NCBI GenBank assembly: GCA_025356415.1
Contig: JANXTB010000132.1
Location: 1-51,547 of the forward strand
Length of the DNA stretch: 51,547 bases
Source: Hyphomicrobiales bacterium
GTDB taxonomy: Bacteria > Pseudomonadota > Alphaproteobacteria > Rhizobiales > Beijerinckiaceae
Direction of reading: 5' to 3'
Below are positions 1-9,340 of the stretch, piece by piece. The notes beneath the pieces were generated by a model. It was not told where the DNA came from and ran no database searches. It saw only the letters and a list, made by a program, of their open reading frames with translations. The position numbers were made by a program, and so were the translations under genes. Position 1 is the first letter of the stretch. Each line of letters opens with the position of its first letter.

Positions 1-1434
1 GTGCGCACCCGCGATCTCATCCATATCAAGGGTGTATCGATCTGGCTGAAGGCTGATCTCGACGTGCTGATGCGCCGCGTACGCAAACGCTCTAACCGTC
101 CGCTGCTGCACACCGAAGACCCCGAAACCACGATGCAGCGACTGATCGACGATCGTTATCCGGTCTACGCACTCGCCGATTACACCGTGATGTCCAGCGA
201 CGGACCGCATGACGGCGTCGTCGAAAACATCCTCGTCGCGCTCGAACGCGGGCTGCCGCCCGACACCGGCCCCGAGCCTCATGCGCACGATCTGGCGCCA
301 GGAAATCATATGCCGCAACCGCCCGCCGTCACCCGCGTCCCCGTCGAACTCGGCGCGCGCCGCTACGACATTCTCATCGGTTCGCATCTCATCGAAGAAG
401 CCGGCGCGCAGATCGCACGCCTCTTCCCCGGTTCGGCCTGCGCGGTCATCACCGACCGGAATGTCGCCGAGCGCCACCTGCCCTCGCTGGAAGCCGGGCT
501 CGACATGGCCGGCATCCGCCACACGCGCTGCATCGTCGAGCCGGGCGAAGCGTCTAAATCCTACGAGACCTTCGCGACGGTTTGCGATTCGATCATTGAA
601 TCGCGCATGGAACGCCGCGATCTCGTGATCGCGCTCGGCGGCGGCGTGATTGGTGATCTCGCAGGATTTGCGGCGGCGAGCGTGCGGCGTGGCATGCGTT
701 TCGTGCAAATTCCGACGACGCTACTTTCGCAAGTAGATTCTTCCGTCGGCGGCAAGACCGGCATCAATTCGCGGCATGGGAAAAATCTCGTCGGCGCCTT
801 TCATCAGCCCTCGCTCGTGCTCGCCGACACCGGCGCGCTTTCGACTCTGCCCGAGCGCGAATTCCGCGCCGGCTATGCGGAAGTCGCCAAATACGGATTG
901 ATCGACAACGCCGAGTTTTTCGCATGGCTTGAAAACAACTGGCGCGGCGTGTTCGGCGCCGGCCCTGAACTGACGCATGCGATCGCGACGAGCTGCGCAT
1001 CGAAAGCGTCCGTGGTCATTCGCGATGAAACCGAACAGGGCGACCGAGCGCTGCTCAACCTCGGCCATACATTCGGCCACGCGCTGGAATCGCTTACGCG
1101 TTACGACGGCTCGCGCCTCGTGCATGGCGAAGGCGTTTCCATTGGCATGGCGTGCGCGTTCCGCTTTTCCGCAGGGCTCGGCCAGTGCTCGCACGAGGAA
1201 GCCGATCGCGCCATTGCGCATCTGGCCGCCGTCGGCCTGCCGACGCGCATTCACGCCATTCCGGGCTGGACCGCCGACGCGCAGACGATTCTCGACGCCA
1301 TGTATCAGGACAAGAAGGTCGAGCGCGGCGCGCTGACCTTCATCCTCGCGCGTGGCATCGGCAAGAGCTTCGTCGCCAAGAATATATCGAGCGTCGACGT
1401 CCTCGCGTTCCTGAAGGACGAACTCTCTAATTAG
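1..1434 (+). CDS. aroKB: Bifunctional shikimate kinase / 3-dehydroquinate synthase (5' partial)
   Basis: The frame is open from the first base, so the gene starts outside the window and the ATP-binding P-loop of the kinase is not visible. Residues 1 to about 85 match the C-terminal part of AroK ([40 protein letters not shown]). From about residue 104 a complete 3-dehydroquinate synthase follows, with the NAD-binding [11 protein letters not shown], the [16 protein letters not shown] segment and the metal-ligand [11 protein letters not shown] motif. AroK phosphorylates shikimate and AroB makes 3-dehydroquinate, both in the chorismate pathway in the cytoplasm. No stop separates the two halves, so this is a fusion. 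An in-frame ATG at 310, preceded by an AGGAAAT ribosome-binding-like sequence, could also give free AroB. The gene converges with the ABC exporter and their ends overlap by 4 bp. Confidence 0.93.
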   Translation: MRTRDLIHIKGVSIWLKADLDVLMRRVRKRSNRPLLHTEDPETTMQRLIDDRYPVYALADYTVMSSDGPHDGVVENILVALERGLPPDTGPEPHAHDLAPGNHMPQPPAVTRVPVELGARRYDILIGSHLIEEAGAQIARLFPGSACAVITDRNVAERHLPSLEAGLDMAGIRHTRCIVEPGEASKSYETFATVCDSIIESRMERRDLVIALGGGVIGDLAGFAAASVRRGMRFVQIPTTLLSQVDSSVGGKTGINSRHGKNLVGAFHQPSLVLADTGALSTLPEREFRAGYAEVAKYGLIDNAEFFAWLENNWRGVFGAGPELTHAIATSCASKASVVIRDETEQGDRALLNLGHTFGHALESLTRYDGSRLVHGEGVSIGMACAFRFSAGLGQCSHEEADRAIAHLAAVGLPTRIHAIPGWTADAQTILDAMYQDKKVERGALTFILARGIGKSFVAKNISSVDVLAFLKDELSN

Positions 1435-3233
1435 GCCGGCACCTTCTCGCCCGCGCCATCGACGGTTGGCGTGGGCGCTGGTTCGGCGGCCATGAATTGC
1501 GCGCGTGCGAGCGCTGCGAAACGCCCGTTCTGCGCGACGAGCTCATCGAACGTGCCGGTTTCAACGACGCGACCCTGATCGAAGACGAGGATGCGCGTCG
1601 CGTTGCGCACGGTGGCGAGGCGATGCGCAATCACGAAGGTCGTGCGGCCCGCGGTCGCGGCATCGAGCGCTTTTTGCAACTGGCGTTCGGTCGTCGCGTC
1701 GAGCGCGCTGGTCGCCTCATCGAAGATCATGATCGGCGGATCTTTCAGCAGCGCGCGCGCAATTGACACGCGCTGCCGTTCGCCGCCTGACAGCGAGCGT
1801 CCCCGCTCACCGACCAGCGTCATCAATCCATCGCTCTGGCGACCGACGAAATCGAGCGCCTGCGCGCGCTCCAGCGCGACTTGGATTTCCTCATCGGTGG
1901 CGTCCGGCTTGCCGACGCGCAGGTTCTCTTCGATCGAGCGCGCAAACAGCATCGGCTCCTGGAAGACGACGCCGATGTTTCGCCGCATCGAGACGAGCGT
2001 CATATCGCGAATGTCGATGCCGTCAATCTTGACGGCGCCATGCAGCGGATCGAACACGCGATGCAGCAGGCTGAGCGTCGTCGACTTGCCCGACCCCGTG
2101 GAGCCGACCAGCGCGACGGTTTCGCCGGGCTCGACCACGAAGGACACGTCCTGCACCGCCGTGCGCCGCCCGTCATAGCTGAACGTCACATTCTCGAATG
2201 CGACGCGGCCCTGCAGCCGGCCGACATCCTGCGCATTCGGCTTGTCGTGCACGCCCGGCTGCGTGTCGAGCACATTGAAGAATTCCTGCAGTTTCGGCGT
2301 CAGCAGGAAGCCCGCGTTCACGAATCCGACGATCTGCTCGAGCCGTCCGATCAGCATGGTCGCGAAACTCATGAAGGCGACGATTTCGCCGATGGTCGCG
2401 AGCCCGCGCATATGCAGCCACGTGCCAAGAAGGAAGATGCCGACGAGCGTCAGTGTCGCGGAAGCGCGCGTCGCCACCGCGGCCAGCGCCCACCACGACA
2501 ACACCGGCATTTGCGCGCTCAGCACATCGTCGATGATGCGGCGCATGGCGCGTGTCTCGGATTCGACGCGCGTGAAGCTCTGGATGACGGGAACATTGCC
2601 CAGCGCATCCGACGCGCGCTCGGCAAGATCGGTGTTGAACTGCTCGACGCGGCCCTGCATGCCTTCAGTCCGGCGCAGCACGAAGGTGGTCAGCAATCCG
2701 AAGAAGATGACGAGCACGATCAGCAAGCCGGCGAGCCGCCAGTTCACGAACAGCGACAGCGGCAGCATGACGCCGAGCGCCATGATCGACGCGCAATTCT
2801 CGCGGAAGAACGACAGCCACATCGACGCCATGCCGCTGGCGCCATCGAGCATGGTTTTAAGCAACCGCCCCGAATGGCTCGCCGTGTGGAAGCTCAAGGG
2901 CAGATGCAGCACGTGCTCGAAATAAGCGCCGGTCACGGCGAGCCGGCGGCGATGCGAGAGCCGGTCCGCATGCAAGGCGACGAGAACCGCGGCCGCGATG
3001 GTGAACAGGCCGAAGCCGACCCAAGCGCCGACAAGGGGCGTCAGCTCTTGCCATTGCACGGAGTCGGGCTGGTTCTGCGCGGTCGCCAGCTTGTCGATGA
3101 TTCGGCCGAATAGGACAGGCTCGGCGAACTGGGCCGCGGCGAGCGCCAGATTGGCGAGCACCAGAACCACAGCGATGCGGTACTCGCTTCCGAGCTCTCT
3201 GAGGACGCGGATATAGACCCGGATGAAATTCAT
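1431..3233 (-). CDS. ndvA: ABC exporter, ATP-binding/permease half-transporter (beta-glucan NdvA/ChvA type)
   Basis: This 600-aa half-transporter has an N-terminal six-helix membrane domain (about residues 1-320) and a C-terminal nucleotide-binding domain. Walker A is GSTGSGKST near residue 376, the signature is [15 protein letters not shown] near 481 and Walker B is [12 protein letters not shown] near 500. The start ([11 protein letters not shown]) and overall layout resemble the cyclic beta-1,2-glucan exporters NdvA/ChvA of Rhizobiales, which move periplasmic glucan across the inner membrane as homodimers. No glucan synthase is nearby, so the substrate assignment comes from family resemblance only; a lipid or other oligosaccharide exporter is possible. 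The C-terminal tail is alanine/proline-rich. Confidence 0.85.
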   Translation of the reverse strand: MNFIRVYIRVLRELGSEYRIAVVLVLANLALAAAQFAEPVLFGRIIDKLATAQNQPDSVQWQELTPLVGAWVGFGLFTIAAAVLVALHADRLSHRRRLAVTGAYFEHVLHLPLSFHTASHSGRLLKTMLDGASGMASMWLSFFRENCASIMALGVMLPLSLFVNWRLAGLLIVLVIFFGLLTTFVLRRTEGMQGRVEQFNTDLAERASDALGNVPVIQSFTRVESETRAMRRIIDDVLSAQMPVLSWWALAAVATRASATLTLVGIFLLGTWLHMRGLATIGEIVAFMSFATMLIGRLEQIVGFVNAGFLLTPKLQEFFNVLDTQPGVHDKPNAQDVGRLQGRVAFENVTFSYDGRRTAVQDVSFVVEPGETVALVGSTGSGKSTTLSLLHRVFDPLHGAVKIDGIDIRDMTLVSMRRNIGVVFQEPMLFARSIEENLRVGKPDATDEEIQVALERAQALDFVGRQSDGLMTLVGERGRSLSGGERQRVSIARALLKDPPIMIFDEATSALDATTERQLQKALDAATAGRTTFVIAHRLATVRNATRILVFDQGRVVETGTFDELVAQNGRFAALARAQFMAAEPAPTPTVDGAGEKVPA

Positions 3234-3417
3234 GTTCTTCTAACCCGCTCCGGCGTAGCCCCCTTTGGCGATATAGACGAGCGCCAGAGGAATGACCATG
3301 GCGCGCCAATGTTCGATCCCCACCCAAGGTTCATCCCGCACCCGCGAAAAAGGCTTGGTTTCCTCAATCCGTCCGAATAGTTTCAGGCAAAGTTTGCACG
3401 GGAGCCCGGCGACGGTC

Positions 3418-4119
3418 ATGAGGAAAGTTTATTCTGACGCGACATCCGCGCTGGCGGGTCTTCTCAAGGATGGCATGACCGTCATGTCGGGAGGCTTCGG
3501 CCTTTGCGGCATTCCGGAAACGCTGATCCTGGCGATCCGGGAATCCGGCGCGAAGAACCTGACGGTCATTTCCAACAATGCGGGGATCGATGGCATCGGC
3601 CTTGGCATCCTGCTGGAAACCCGGCAGATCAAGAAAATGATCTCGTCCTATGTCGGCGAGAACAAGCTGTTCGCGCAGCAATTCCTCGCCGGCGAGCTCG
3701 AGCTTGAATTCAACCCGCAGGGCACGCTGGCCGAGCGCATCCGCGCAGGCGGCGCAGGCATCCCGGCCTTCTTTACAAAGACTGGCGTCGGCACCGTCAT
3801 CGCCGAGGGCAAGGACCTGCGCGAATTCGATGGCGAGACCTTCGTGATGGAGCGCGGCCTTGTCGCCGATATCTCGATTGTCCACGCCTGGAAGGGCGAT
3901 ACGGAAGGCAATCTCGTCTACCGGAAGACCGCGCGAAACTTCAATCCGATGATGGCGACGGCCGGCAAGGTCACGGTGGCTGAGGTCGAGCACCTCGTGA
4001 AGCCGGGCGAAATCGACCCCGACCACATCATCACCCCCGGCATTTTCGTCCAGCGCATCGTACATGTGCCGAATGCCGAAAAGCGCATTGAGCAGCGCAC
4101 CACCCGCAAGCGCGCCTGA
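3418..4119 (+). CDS. scoA: 3-oxoacid CoA-transferase subunit A
   Basis: The 233-aa product begins [20 protein letters not shown] and carries the family I CoA-transferase alpha-subunit signature [13 protein letters not shown], followed by [14 protein letters not shown]. With subunit B (22 bp downstream) it would transfer CoA from succinyl-CoA to acetoacetate, used in ketone-body or polyhydroxybutyrate turnover. The ATG at 3418 was chosen because homology starts there; the frame is open further upstream to 3292, but that stretch has no family resemblance. The symbol follows the succinyl-CoA:3-ketoacid (SCOT) reading. Related enzymes acting on other short-chain acids look similar, so the substrate is inferred. 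Confidence 0.9.
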   Translation: MRKVYSDATSALAGLLKDGMTVMSGGFGLCGIPETLILAIRESGAKNLTVISNNAGIDGIGLGILLETRQIKKMISSYVGENKLFAQQFLAGELELEFNPQGTLAERIRAGGAGIPAFFTKTGVGTVIAEGKDLREFDGETFVMERGLVADISIVHAWKGDTEGNLVYRKTARNFNPMMATAGKVTVAEVEHLVKPGEIDPDHIITPGIFVQRIVHVPNAEKRIEQRTTRKRA

Positions 4120-4141
4120 AGACGCTCAAGGAGAGACCGAC

Positions 4142-4792
4142 ATGGCCTGGACCCGTGATGAAATGGCTGCGCGCGCCGCAAAGGAATTGCGCGATGGCTA
4201 TTATGTGAACCTCGGCATCGGCATTCCGACGCTGGTGTCCAACTACATTCCCGCCGGCATGACCGTGCAGTTGCAGAGCGAAAACGGAATGCTCGGCATG
4301 GGCCCGTTCCCCTATGAGGGCGAAGAGGACGCCGACCTGATCAACGCCGGCAAGCAGACGATCACCGAGCTGCCGACCACGAGTTATTTCTCGTCCGCCG
4401 ATTCTTTCGCGATGATTCGCGGCGGCCATATCGACCTCTCGATCCTGGGCGCCATGCAGGTCGCCGAAAACGGCGATCTCGCGAACTGGATGATCCCCGG
4501 CAAGATGGTCAAGGGCATGGGCGGCGCGATGGACCTTGTCGCCGGCGTCAAGAAGGTGGTCGTGGTGATGGAGCATGTCGCCAAGGATGGCGCGAAGCTC
4601 CTGCATCGCTGCAACCTGCCGCTGACGGGTTCCGGCGTGGTCGATCTCGTGATCACCGATCTTGCGGTCTTCTCGATCGACAAGGCCGGAAAGGGCGGCA
4701 TGACGCTGATCGAACTCGCGCCGGGCGTCACGCAGGACGAAGTCCGCGGCAAGACCGAAGCGGCTTACAGCGTCGCGAGCGGCCTGAACTAA
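4142..4792 (+). CDS. scoB: 3-oxoacid CoA-transferase subunit B
   Basis: The 216-aa beta subunit shows [13 protein letters not shown] and the active-site motif [10 protein letters not shown], whose glutamate forms the enzyme-CoA thioester in this family. [19 protein letters not shown] is typical of the SCOT branch. The start has a clear ribosome-binding sequence (AAGGAGAG) 7-8 bp upstream. It is in an operon with subunit A and is followed by a strong intrinsic terminator at 4817-4846. Confidence 0.92.
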   Translation: MAWTRDEMAARAAKELRDGYYVNLGIGIPTLVSNYIPAGMTVQLQSENGMLGMGPFPYEGEEDADLINAGKQTITELPTTSYFSSADSFAMIRGGHIDLSILGAMQVAENGDLANWMIPGKMVKGMGGAMDLVAGVKKVVVVMEHVAKDGAKLLHRCNLPLTGSGVVDLVITDLAVFSIDKAGKGGMTLIELAPGVTQDEVRGKTEAAYSVASGLN

Positions 4793-4816
4793 CCTGTGAC
4801 GTCTTCACATTTTCGT

Positions 4817-4846
4817 GCGCGGCCCTGACAAGGCCGCGCTTTTTTT
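4817..4846 (+). terminator. Intrinsic terminator after the CoA-transferase operon
   Basis: GCGCGGCC (4817-4824) and GGCCGCGC (4832-4839) form a perfect 8-bp stem with a 7-nt loop, followed by seven T residues. This matches a rho-independent terminator for scoAB. Confidence 0.85.
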
Positions 4847-4849
4847 GTG

Positions 4850-5341
4850 TCGACGTCCCGAATCGAACGCCTGCTCCGAAAGGCGCAGCTCGGACGCCCC
4901 GTCGTGGGGCCCCTGCAAGCTCCGCGGTCCTAGCTTCGCAGCGCTCACGTTTGGCTCAATAAGCAACTGAATTTACTATTGATCTAACGATCATGCCCGG
5001 CGCGGAAAGCTCTTGGCGGAGCCGATGGACCGGCAATTATCGCACTGTCCCAGCGCGAACGACGCACCTCCGCAACATGCGTGAACTTTGTCACAATCAC
5101 GGCCGAGTGCGACTTTCGTTCAACTTCTTGCTGTGATTATATCCCAGCCAACAGAAGGGGAATGGCTCTGGCCAAATCCCCCGGTTGGAGGGAACGGAAA
5201 GACGAACGGCCGCAAAGCGCGCCGGTCGGGCGCACCACACGGGCGCGCTCTTCCAGACCTCGATCCTGACTTTGACTGCGCCGGCCAAGGCCCCGAGCGG
5301 CTGGCCCCGACAAATGTTGTGAATTCGAGAGGTTAATCAAT
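4850..5341. other. Intergenic region before the TTT permease, no gene seen
   Basis: About 490 bp lie between the scoAB terminator and the TctA-TctB gene. The short open frames here have no convincing start, ribosome-binding site or protein character. The region presumably holds the promoter and control sites for the permease; no operator could be identified by eye. A ribosome-binding-like GAGAGG lies at about 5327-5332, before the ATG at 5342. Confidence 0.4.
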
Positions 5342-7420
5342 ATGGACGTCTCCATGCTCGACAGCGCCGCAAAGGCGTTCGTCATGCTGCTAGATCCGTT
5401 CCGGATGATGCTGCTCTTCCTGGGCGTGATCATGGGCCTTGTGCTCGGCATCCTGCCCGGCATCGGCGGTCTGGCAGGCACCGCGCTGCTCCTGCCCTTC
5501 ACCTTCAACATGGACCCCTATGCCGCCATGGCGCTGCTGCTCGGCCTCGGGGCGACCACGGCGACGGGCGATCCCATCCCCGCCATTCTGTTTGGCGTGC
5601 CCGGCGGCGCAGGCTCCGCAGCCACCGTGCTCGACGGCCTGCCCATGGCCAAGCGCGGCGAGGCGTCCCGCGCCCTGTCGGCGGCCTACATGTCGTCGAT
5701 GATGGGCGGCATTTTCGGCGCTGCGCTCATGGCCGTGCTGCTGCCGGTGCTGCGTCCGATGATGCTGTTTATCGGCTCTCCAGAGCTATTAGCCTTCGCG
5801 GTGCTGGGCATATCCATGGTGGCCGTGCTCTCGGGCAGCGCGCCGCTCCGTGGCCTTGCTGCGGGCTGTATCGGCCTCATGATCTCCATGGTCGGCTCCG
5901 ACCCCCAGACCGGCACCCTGCGCTGGACGCTGGACAGCCTGTACCTGTGGGAAGGCGCGCCGCTCGTGCCGATCGTGCTCGGCCTCTTCGCCTTGCCGGA
6001 ACTGGCTGACCTCGCCATTTCCCGCCAGTCGATCGCGCCCGGCTCGAAACAGCTCGCTACCTCCGCGTCCGGCATGATTCAGGGCGCGCGCGATTGCTTC
6101 ACTCATTGGTGGCTCGTCCTGCGCTGCTCTTGGCTGGGGGCGACGCTCGGCGCGATCCCCGGACTCTCCGGCGCCATCGTCGACTGGCTCGCCTACGGCC
6201 ATGCGCTCAAGACGGAGAAGGGCGCCGCCCTCACCTTCGGCAAGGGCGACGTGCGCGGCGTCATCGCGTCGGAAAGCGCCAACAATGCGAAGGAGGGCGG
6301 CGCGCTCGTCCCGACTGTCGCGTTCGGCGTGCCCGGCTCGGCCGGCATGGCGATCCTGCTCGGCGCCTTCCTGATCCATGGCCTGGTTCCCGGACCGGAC
6401 ATGCTCACCAAGAACCTCGACGTGACCTATGCGATGGTCTGGTCGGTGGCGCTCGCCAACGTCCTTGGCGCGGGCCTCTGCTACCTGTTCAGCGCCCAGT
6501 TCGCCCGTCTGGCGACCTTGCGCTACACGCTGATCCTGCCGGCGACGCTGTCGATCATCTACATCGGCGCCTTCCAGGGTTCGCGTAACTGGGGCGACCT
6601 CTACACGCTTCTCGCCTTCGGCGTTCTGGGCTGGGTGATGAAGATGCTGAAGTGGCCGCGTCCGCCGCTCCTGCTCGGCTGCGTGCTGGGCGAAGTGGTC
6701 GAGCGTTACCTGTTCATCTCGATCCAGCGTTACGGCGTGGAATGGTTCTCGCGTCCGATCGTGATCCTCATCTTCGCCTTCGCGTTCTTCGGTCTGATGC
6801 GCCCGCTTCTGCAGGACATCAAGATCCATGGCGGCCTTCGCCAGATGCTGACCGGCTTCCACATGAAGCCCAACTTCAAGGCCGATCAGCTGTTCTACGT
6901 GTTCCTGTTCTGCATCCTCGGCTACATGCTGACGGAAGCTTCGACCTGGAACATGCACGCCAAGATCGTGCCGATGATTGTCGGTTCGGTGGCGGGCGTC
7001 GTCCTGTCGATCTCGCTCTTCAACTATCTCTTCCGCAAGCCTGAGGACGCAACTGACGTCGGAATGGCCGGGGTGGTGACGGAGAAGATCGAGCAGAAGA
7101 TCCACATGGATCTCGAGGCCACAACCGATCATCTCGACACGTGGACGATTCTGCGCCGCGCGGCGATGTTCTTCGGCTGGCTCATCGGGTTCATGGCCTC
7201 CATGGCGACCATAGGTCTGATCCCGACGGTGCCGATCTTCGTGATCGCCTTCATGCGCCTCGAAGAAACCAAGGAGCGCTGGTCGTTGGTCATTCCGCAG
7301 GCGATTCTGCTGACGCTCTTCGTCTACGTCCTGTTTGATCAGCTGCTGACCATTCCGTGGCCGCAGACTTTGCTCGGCGGCTGGTTCCCGGCGCTGAAGG
7401 GTCTGATCCCGTCGGTGTAA
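5342..7420 (+). CDS. Tripartite tricarboxylate transporter permease, TctA-TctB fusion
   Basis: The 692-aa inner-membrane protein has a TctA large permease domain over about residues 1-500, with the family motifs GLVLGILPGIGGLAGTALLLP, GDPIPAILFGVPGGAGSAATVLDG and, in the second half, GAIPGLSGAIVDWLAYG and PTVAFGVPGSAGMAILLGAF. The last ~190 residues contain about four further membrane segments and resemble the small permease TctB, which is normally a separate ~150-aa protein. TTT systems import carboxylates (citrate, tartrate, aromatic acids) using a periplasmic TctC receptor and the ion gradient. No TctC gene adjoins it; one lies 3.2 kb away on the other strand. The substrate is not deducible. 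Confidence 0.88.
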   Translation: MDVSMLDSAAKAFVMLLDPFRMMLLFLGVIMGLVLGILPGIGGLAGTALLLPFTFNMDPYAAMALLLGLGATTATGDPIPAILFGVPGGAGSAATVLDGLPMAKRGEASRALSAAYMSSMMGGIFGAALMAVLLPVLRPMMLFIGSPELLAFAVLGISMVAVLSGSAPLRGLAAGCIGLMISMVGSDPQTGTLRWTLDSLYLWEGAPLVPIVLGLFALPELADLAISRQSIAPGSKQLATSASGMIQGARDCFTHWWLVLRCSWLGATLGAIPGLSGAIVDWLAYGHALKTEKGAALTFGKGDVRGVIASESANNAKEGGALVPTVAFGVPGSAGMAILLGAFLIHGLVPGPDMLTKNLDVTYAMVWSVALANVLGAGLCYLFSAQFARLATLRYTLILPATLSIIYIGAFQGSRNWGDLYTLLAFGVLGWVMKMLKWPRPPLLLGCVLGEVVERYLFISIQRYGVEWFSRPIVILIFAFAFFGLMRPLLQDIKIHGGLRQMLTGFHMKPNFKADQLFYVFLFCILGYMLTEASTWNMHAKIVPMIVGSVAGVVLSISLFNYLFRKPEDATDVGMAGVVTEKIEQKIHMDLEATTDHLDTWTILRRAAMFFGWLIGFMASMATIGLIPTVPIFVIAFMRLEETKERWSLVIPQAILLTLFVYVLFDQLLTIPWPQTLLGGWFPALKGLIPSV

Positions 7421-7441
7421 GGCGAACAGCAAAAAGATCTG

Positions 7442-7472
7442 AAATGGCCGGGCTCAGTCCCGGCCATTTTTT
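7442..7472. terminator. Bidirectional intrinsic terminator
   Basis: An 11-bp stem, AAATGGCCGGG (7442-7452) with CCCGGCCATTT (7459-7469), has a 6-nt loop and T residues on the plus strand; the minus strand also ends in T's. It lies between the convergent TTT permease and the EEP-family gene. Confidence 0.85.
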
Positions 7473-8229
7473 ATGGGCGCGGCCCGATGACGGGATGAAT
7501 GTCGAGATCGACGACCAGCGGCAGATGGTCGGAGGCGACGCGCGTGATCGCGTTGCGGATGACTTCCACACGCCGGACGCTGATGTCGCCGCGCGTGAAC
7601 ACATGGTCGATGCGCAGCACCGGGAAGGCTGCGGGAAATGTCGGGCGCGGACGTCCCATGCCGGGCGCGCGTTGCACATCGAGCATGCGCTTGGCCAGCC
7701 GGTGATAGAGTCGCGAGCGCGGCACGAGGTTGAAGTCGCCGACCAGCGCGACGGGGCCGGTGCAATCGTCGCCGCCCATCCAGTCCTCGCCGAGCAGGTA
7801 ATCGGTTTGCGTGCGCCGCTCGCGCGCGATCAGCGACAGATGCGTGTTGACGACATGCAGATGCGCGCCGCCGACGTCGATCGTCGCCCAGAGCGCGCCG
7901 CGCGGCTCGATCGTGCGCAGCCCGGGGCGGCCAGGCAGGCGCCCGGAGCGTTTCAATTCGGACGGAAGCGTCGTCAGAATCGCGTCGCCATATTGTTCTT
8001 CGAGCACGCGGACGTTGGCGTGGAAATGCGAATCCATGCCGAGCGCGCGCGCGATTTCTTCCGCCTGGTCGATGCGTCCCGTGCGCCGGCGCAACACGTC
8101 GACTTCCTGCAGCGCGACCACGTCCGGCGCCGCGGCGGCGATCACCTCCGCGATGCGACCAGGCGAAATGCGGCCATCGACGCCAAGACAACGATGGACA
8201 TTCCAGGTGAGGAGACGAATGGCCGGCAC
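7471..8229 (-). CDS. Endonuclease/exonuclease/phosphatase (EEP) family protein
   Basis: The 252-aa protein carries the ordered EEP-fold motifs LTWNVHRCLG (N-terminal metal/phosphate site), VVALQEVD (catalytic Glu), VVNTHLSL, LVGDFN (Asp/Asn) and SDHLPLVVDL (catalytic Asp-His). Such enzymes are Mg-dependent phosphodiesterases that act on nucleic acids, phosphoinositides or sphingomyelin. No signal peptide is visible, so it is probably cytoplasmic. The start is GTG at 8229, preceded by an AAGG-like site. The substrate cannot be told from the sequence. It may share the divergent region 8230-8425 with the proline-rich gene. Confidence 0.85.
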   Translation of the reverse strand: MPAIRLLTWNVHRCLGVDGRISPGRIAEVIAAAAPDVVALQEVDVLRRRTGRIDQAEEIARALGMDSHFHANVRVLEEQYGDAILTTLPSELKRSGRLPGRPGLRTIEPRGALWATIDVGGAHLHVVNTHLSLIARERRTQTDYLLGEDWMGGDDCTGPVALVGDFNLVPRSRLYHRLAKRMLDVQRAPGMGRPRPTFPAAFPVLRIDHVFTRGDISVRRVEVIRNAITRVASDHLPLVVDLDIHPVIGPRP

Positions 8230-8425
8230 GCGTACCTTCGTGTCTGAGGAGTCGAAATCTTGTCAGCGCGGAGCGGCGTCTCCGGCGCGCTTGCGACAAC
8301 GCCAAGGATTCGCGGGTTGTTCAACAACAAGCAAGCACTGTTCCGGCGCAGGGCCGCAGGAACCCGCGGCGCGGGGCGGTGTTGCCCTCCACGATCCCGA
8401 CCAATACGACGCAAAGGGGCCACGC

Positions 8426-8629
8426 ATGCAGAACGTCCCGAAACCGCCCGACCCGGCGCCGGACCAGACGCCGCCGCCGCAGCCAGAGGTGCCCGTAACG
8501 CCGCCAGATGTGTACCCCGGCCTGCCGATCAACGATCCCGGAACGCCGGCGCCGATCGGCATCCCCCCGGTCGAGCCACCGAGCGTGCCGCCGGGACCCG
8601 AGGGGCCGGAGATTCCCGCCACCATTTGA
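8426..8629 (+). CDS. Small proline-rich protein, function unknown
   Basis: The 67-aa product starts MQNVPKPPDPAPDQTPPPQ and is roughly one-third proline, with runs of P-x-x-P and PEVPVTPPDVYPG-type segments. There is no membrane segment or signal peptide, so it is likely disordered. The ATG follows the purine-rich AAAGGGGCC. A terminator-like hairpin follows at 8651-8684. Such low-complexity small proteins occur as hypotheticals in Rhizobiales; I do not recognise a function. A chance open frame in GC-rich DNA is the alternative, but the start, length and terminator favour a gene. Confidence 0.55.
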   Translation: MQNVPKPPDPAPDQTPPPQPEVPVTPPDVYPGLPINDPGTPAPIGIPPVEPPSVPPGPEGPEIPATI

Positions 8630-8650
8630 CGAGACCCCATCTGACGAGAA

Positions 8651-8684
8651 AAGGGCGCCATCCTCGCGGAAGGCGCCCTTTTTG
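8651..8684. terminator. Bidirectional terminator hairpin
   Basis: AAGGGCGCC (8651-8659) pairs with GGCGCCCTT (8672-8680) around a 12-nt loop, with T's after the stem on the plus strand and TTTT on the minus strand. It lies between the convergent proline-rich and SWIB genes. Confidence 0.75.
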
Positions 8685-8705
8685 GCTTTGAAAGCCCTTT
8701 TGGTC

Positions 8706-8990
8706 CTACTTCAGGTGCTGGGCGAGATGCTTGTTCATCTCGAACATCGTCACCTTCGGCTTGCCGAACACGGCCTCGAGGGGCTTGTCGGCAATAATCT
8801 CACGCTTGTTCTCGGGGTTCTGCAGGGAATGCTTCTTGATGTATTCCCAGACCTTGCTGACCACTTCCGAGCGCGGCAACGGATCGGAGCCCACAATGGC
8901 GGCCAGTTCCTTGGACGGCTGCAGGGGCTTCATGAAAGCCGAATTGGCCTTGGCCTCGGTCTTGCCTTCGGTGGTGGGATTCTTCGCCAT
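8706..8990 (-). CDS. SWIB/MDM2 domain protein
   Basis: The 94-aa product MAKNPTTEGKTEAKANSAFMKPLQPS... has a short charged N-terminal tail and one SWIB/MDM2 fold (about residues 18-94: MKPLQPSKELAAIVGS, VWEYIKKHSLQNPENKREI, KPLEAVFGKPKVTMFEMNKHL). SWIB domains occur in eukaryotic chromatin remodelers, in chlamydial proteins and as small stand-alone proteins in alphaproteobacteria, where the role is poorly known (protein-protein or DNA association is suggested). The ATG at 8990 has a GGAGGCAT ribosome-binding site. Confidence 0.85.
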   Translation of the reverse strand: MAKNPTTEGKTEAKANSAFMKPLQPSKELAAIVGSDPLPRSEVVSKVWEYIKKHSLQNPENKREIIADKPLEAVFGKPKVTMFEMNKHLAQHLK

Positions 8991-9134
8991 GTATGCCTCC
9001 GTCGAATACGTGAAATGTCGCGCCATCCAGCCCGGGAACGGGCGGACGACAAAGCTCATTCCGCATCTGCACGTTTTCGAGACCCGATGCAACGCACATG
9101 AGAGATTCCGGCCATGCTGGCAGGGGAGAACTTG

Positions 9135-9335
9135 ATGAACAAGCGCCTAAATGCGCCTTCCGCAGCGACAAAGGGAGAACAGGACCGGGCCAGCGACAGC
9201 TTGGCGGAATCAAGCGTCAATGAGGCGCCGGCCTCCCCGGGCGGCCTGCCGGCGCGAGACGAAGCCCATCACAAGATCCCGCAAACCGGAACCCCGCCAA
9301 GCCCTGACGCCCGCCCCAAGGGAACGCTGCATTAA
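9135..9335 (+). CDS. Small hydrophilic hypothetical protein
   Basis: This is a 66-aa open frame, MNKRLNAPSAATKGEQDRAS..., ending PKGTLH. The ATG at 9135 has an AGGGGAG ribosome-binding sequence about 8 bp upstream, better than the in-frame ATG at 9114. The composition (Ser, Pro, Ala, Glu, Lys) suggests a disordered protein with no membrane segment. It ends 5 bp before the GT87-like gene and could be co-transcribed. No family recognised. Confidence 0.45.
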   Translation: MNKRLNAPSAATKGEQDRASDSLAESSVNEAPASPGGLPARDEAHHKIPQTGTPPSPDARPKGTLH

Positions 9336-9340
9336 CGGGC

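Noticed and set aside
1881-3113. 410-codon plus-strand frame opposite the ndvA-like gene
   Set aside because: Antisense to the ABC transporter with all its motifs on the other strand; no motif or start signal of its own.
5789-7432. 547-codon minus-strand frame opposite the TTT permease
   Set aside because: The plus-strand protein is a clear TctA-type permease; the antisense product is an Arg/His/Glu-rich artefact.
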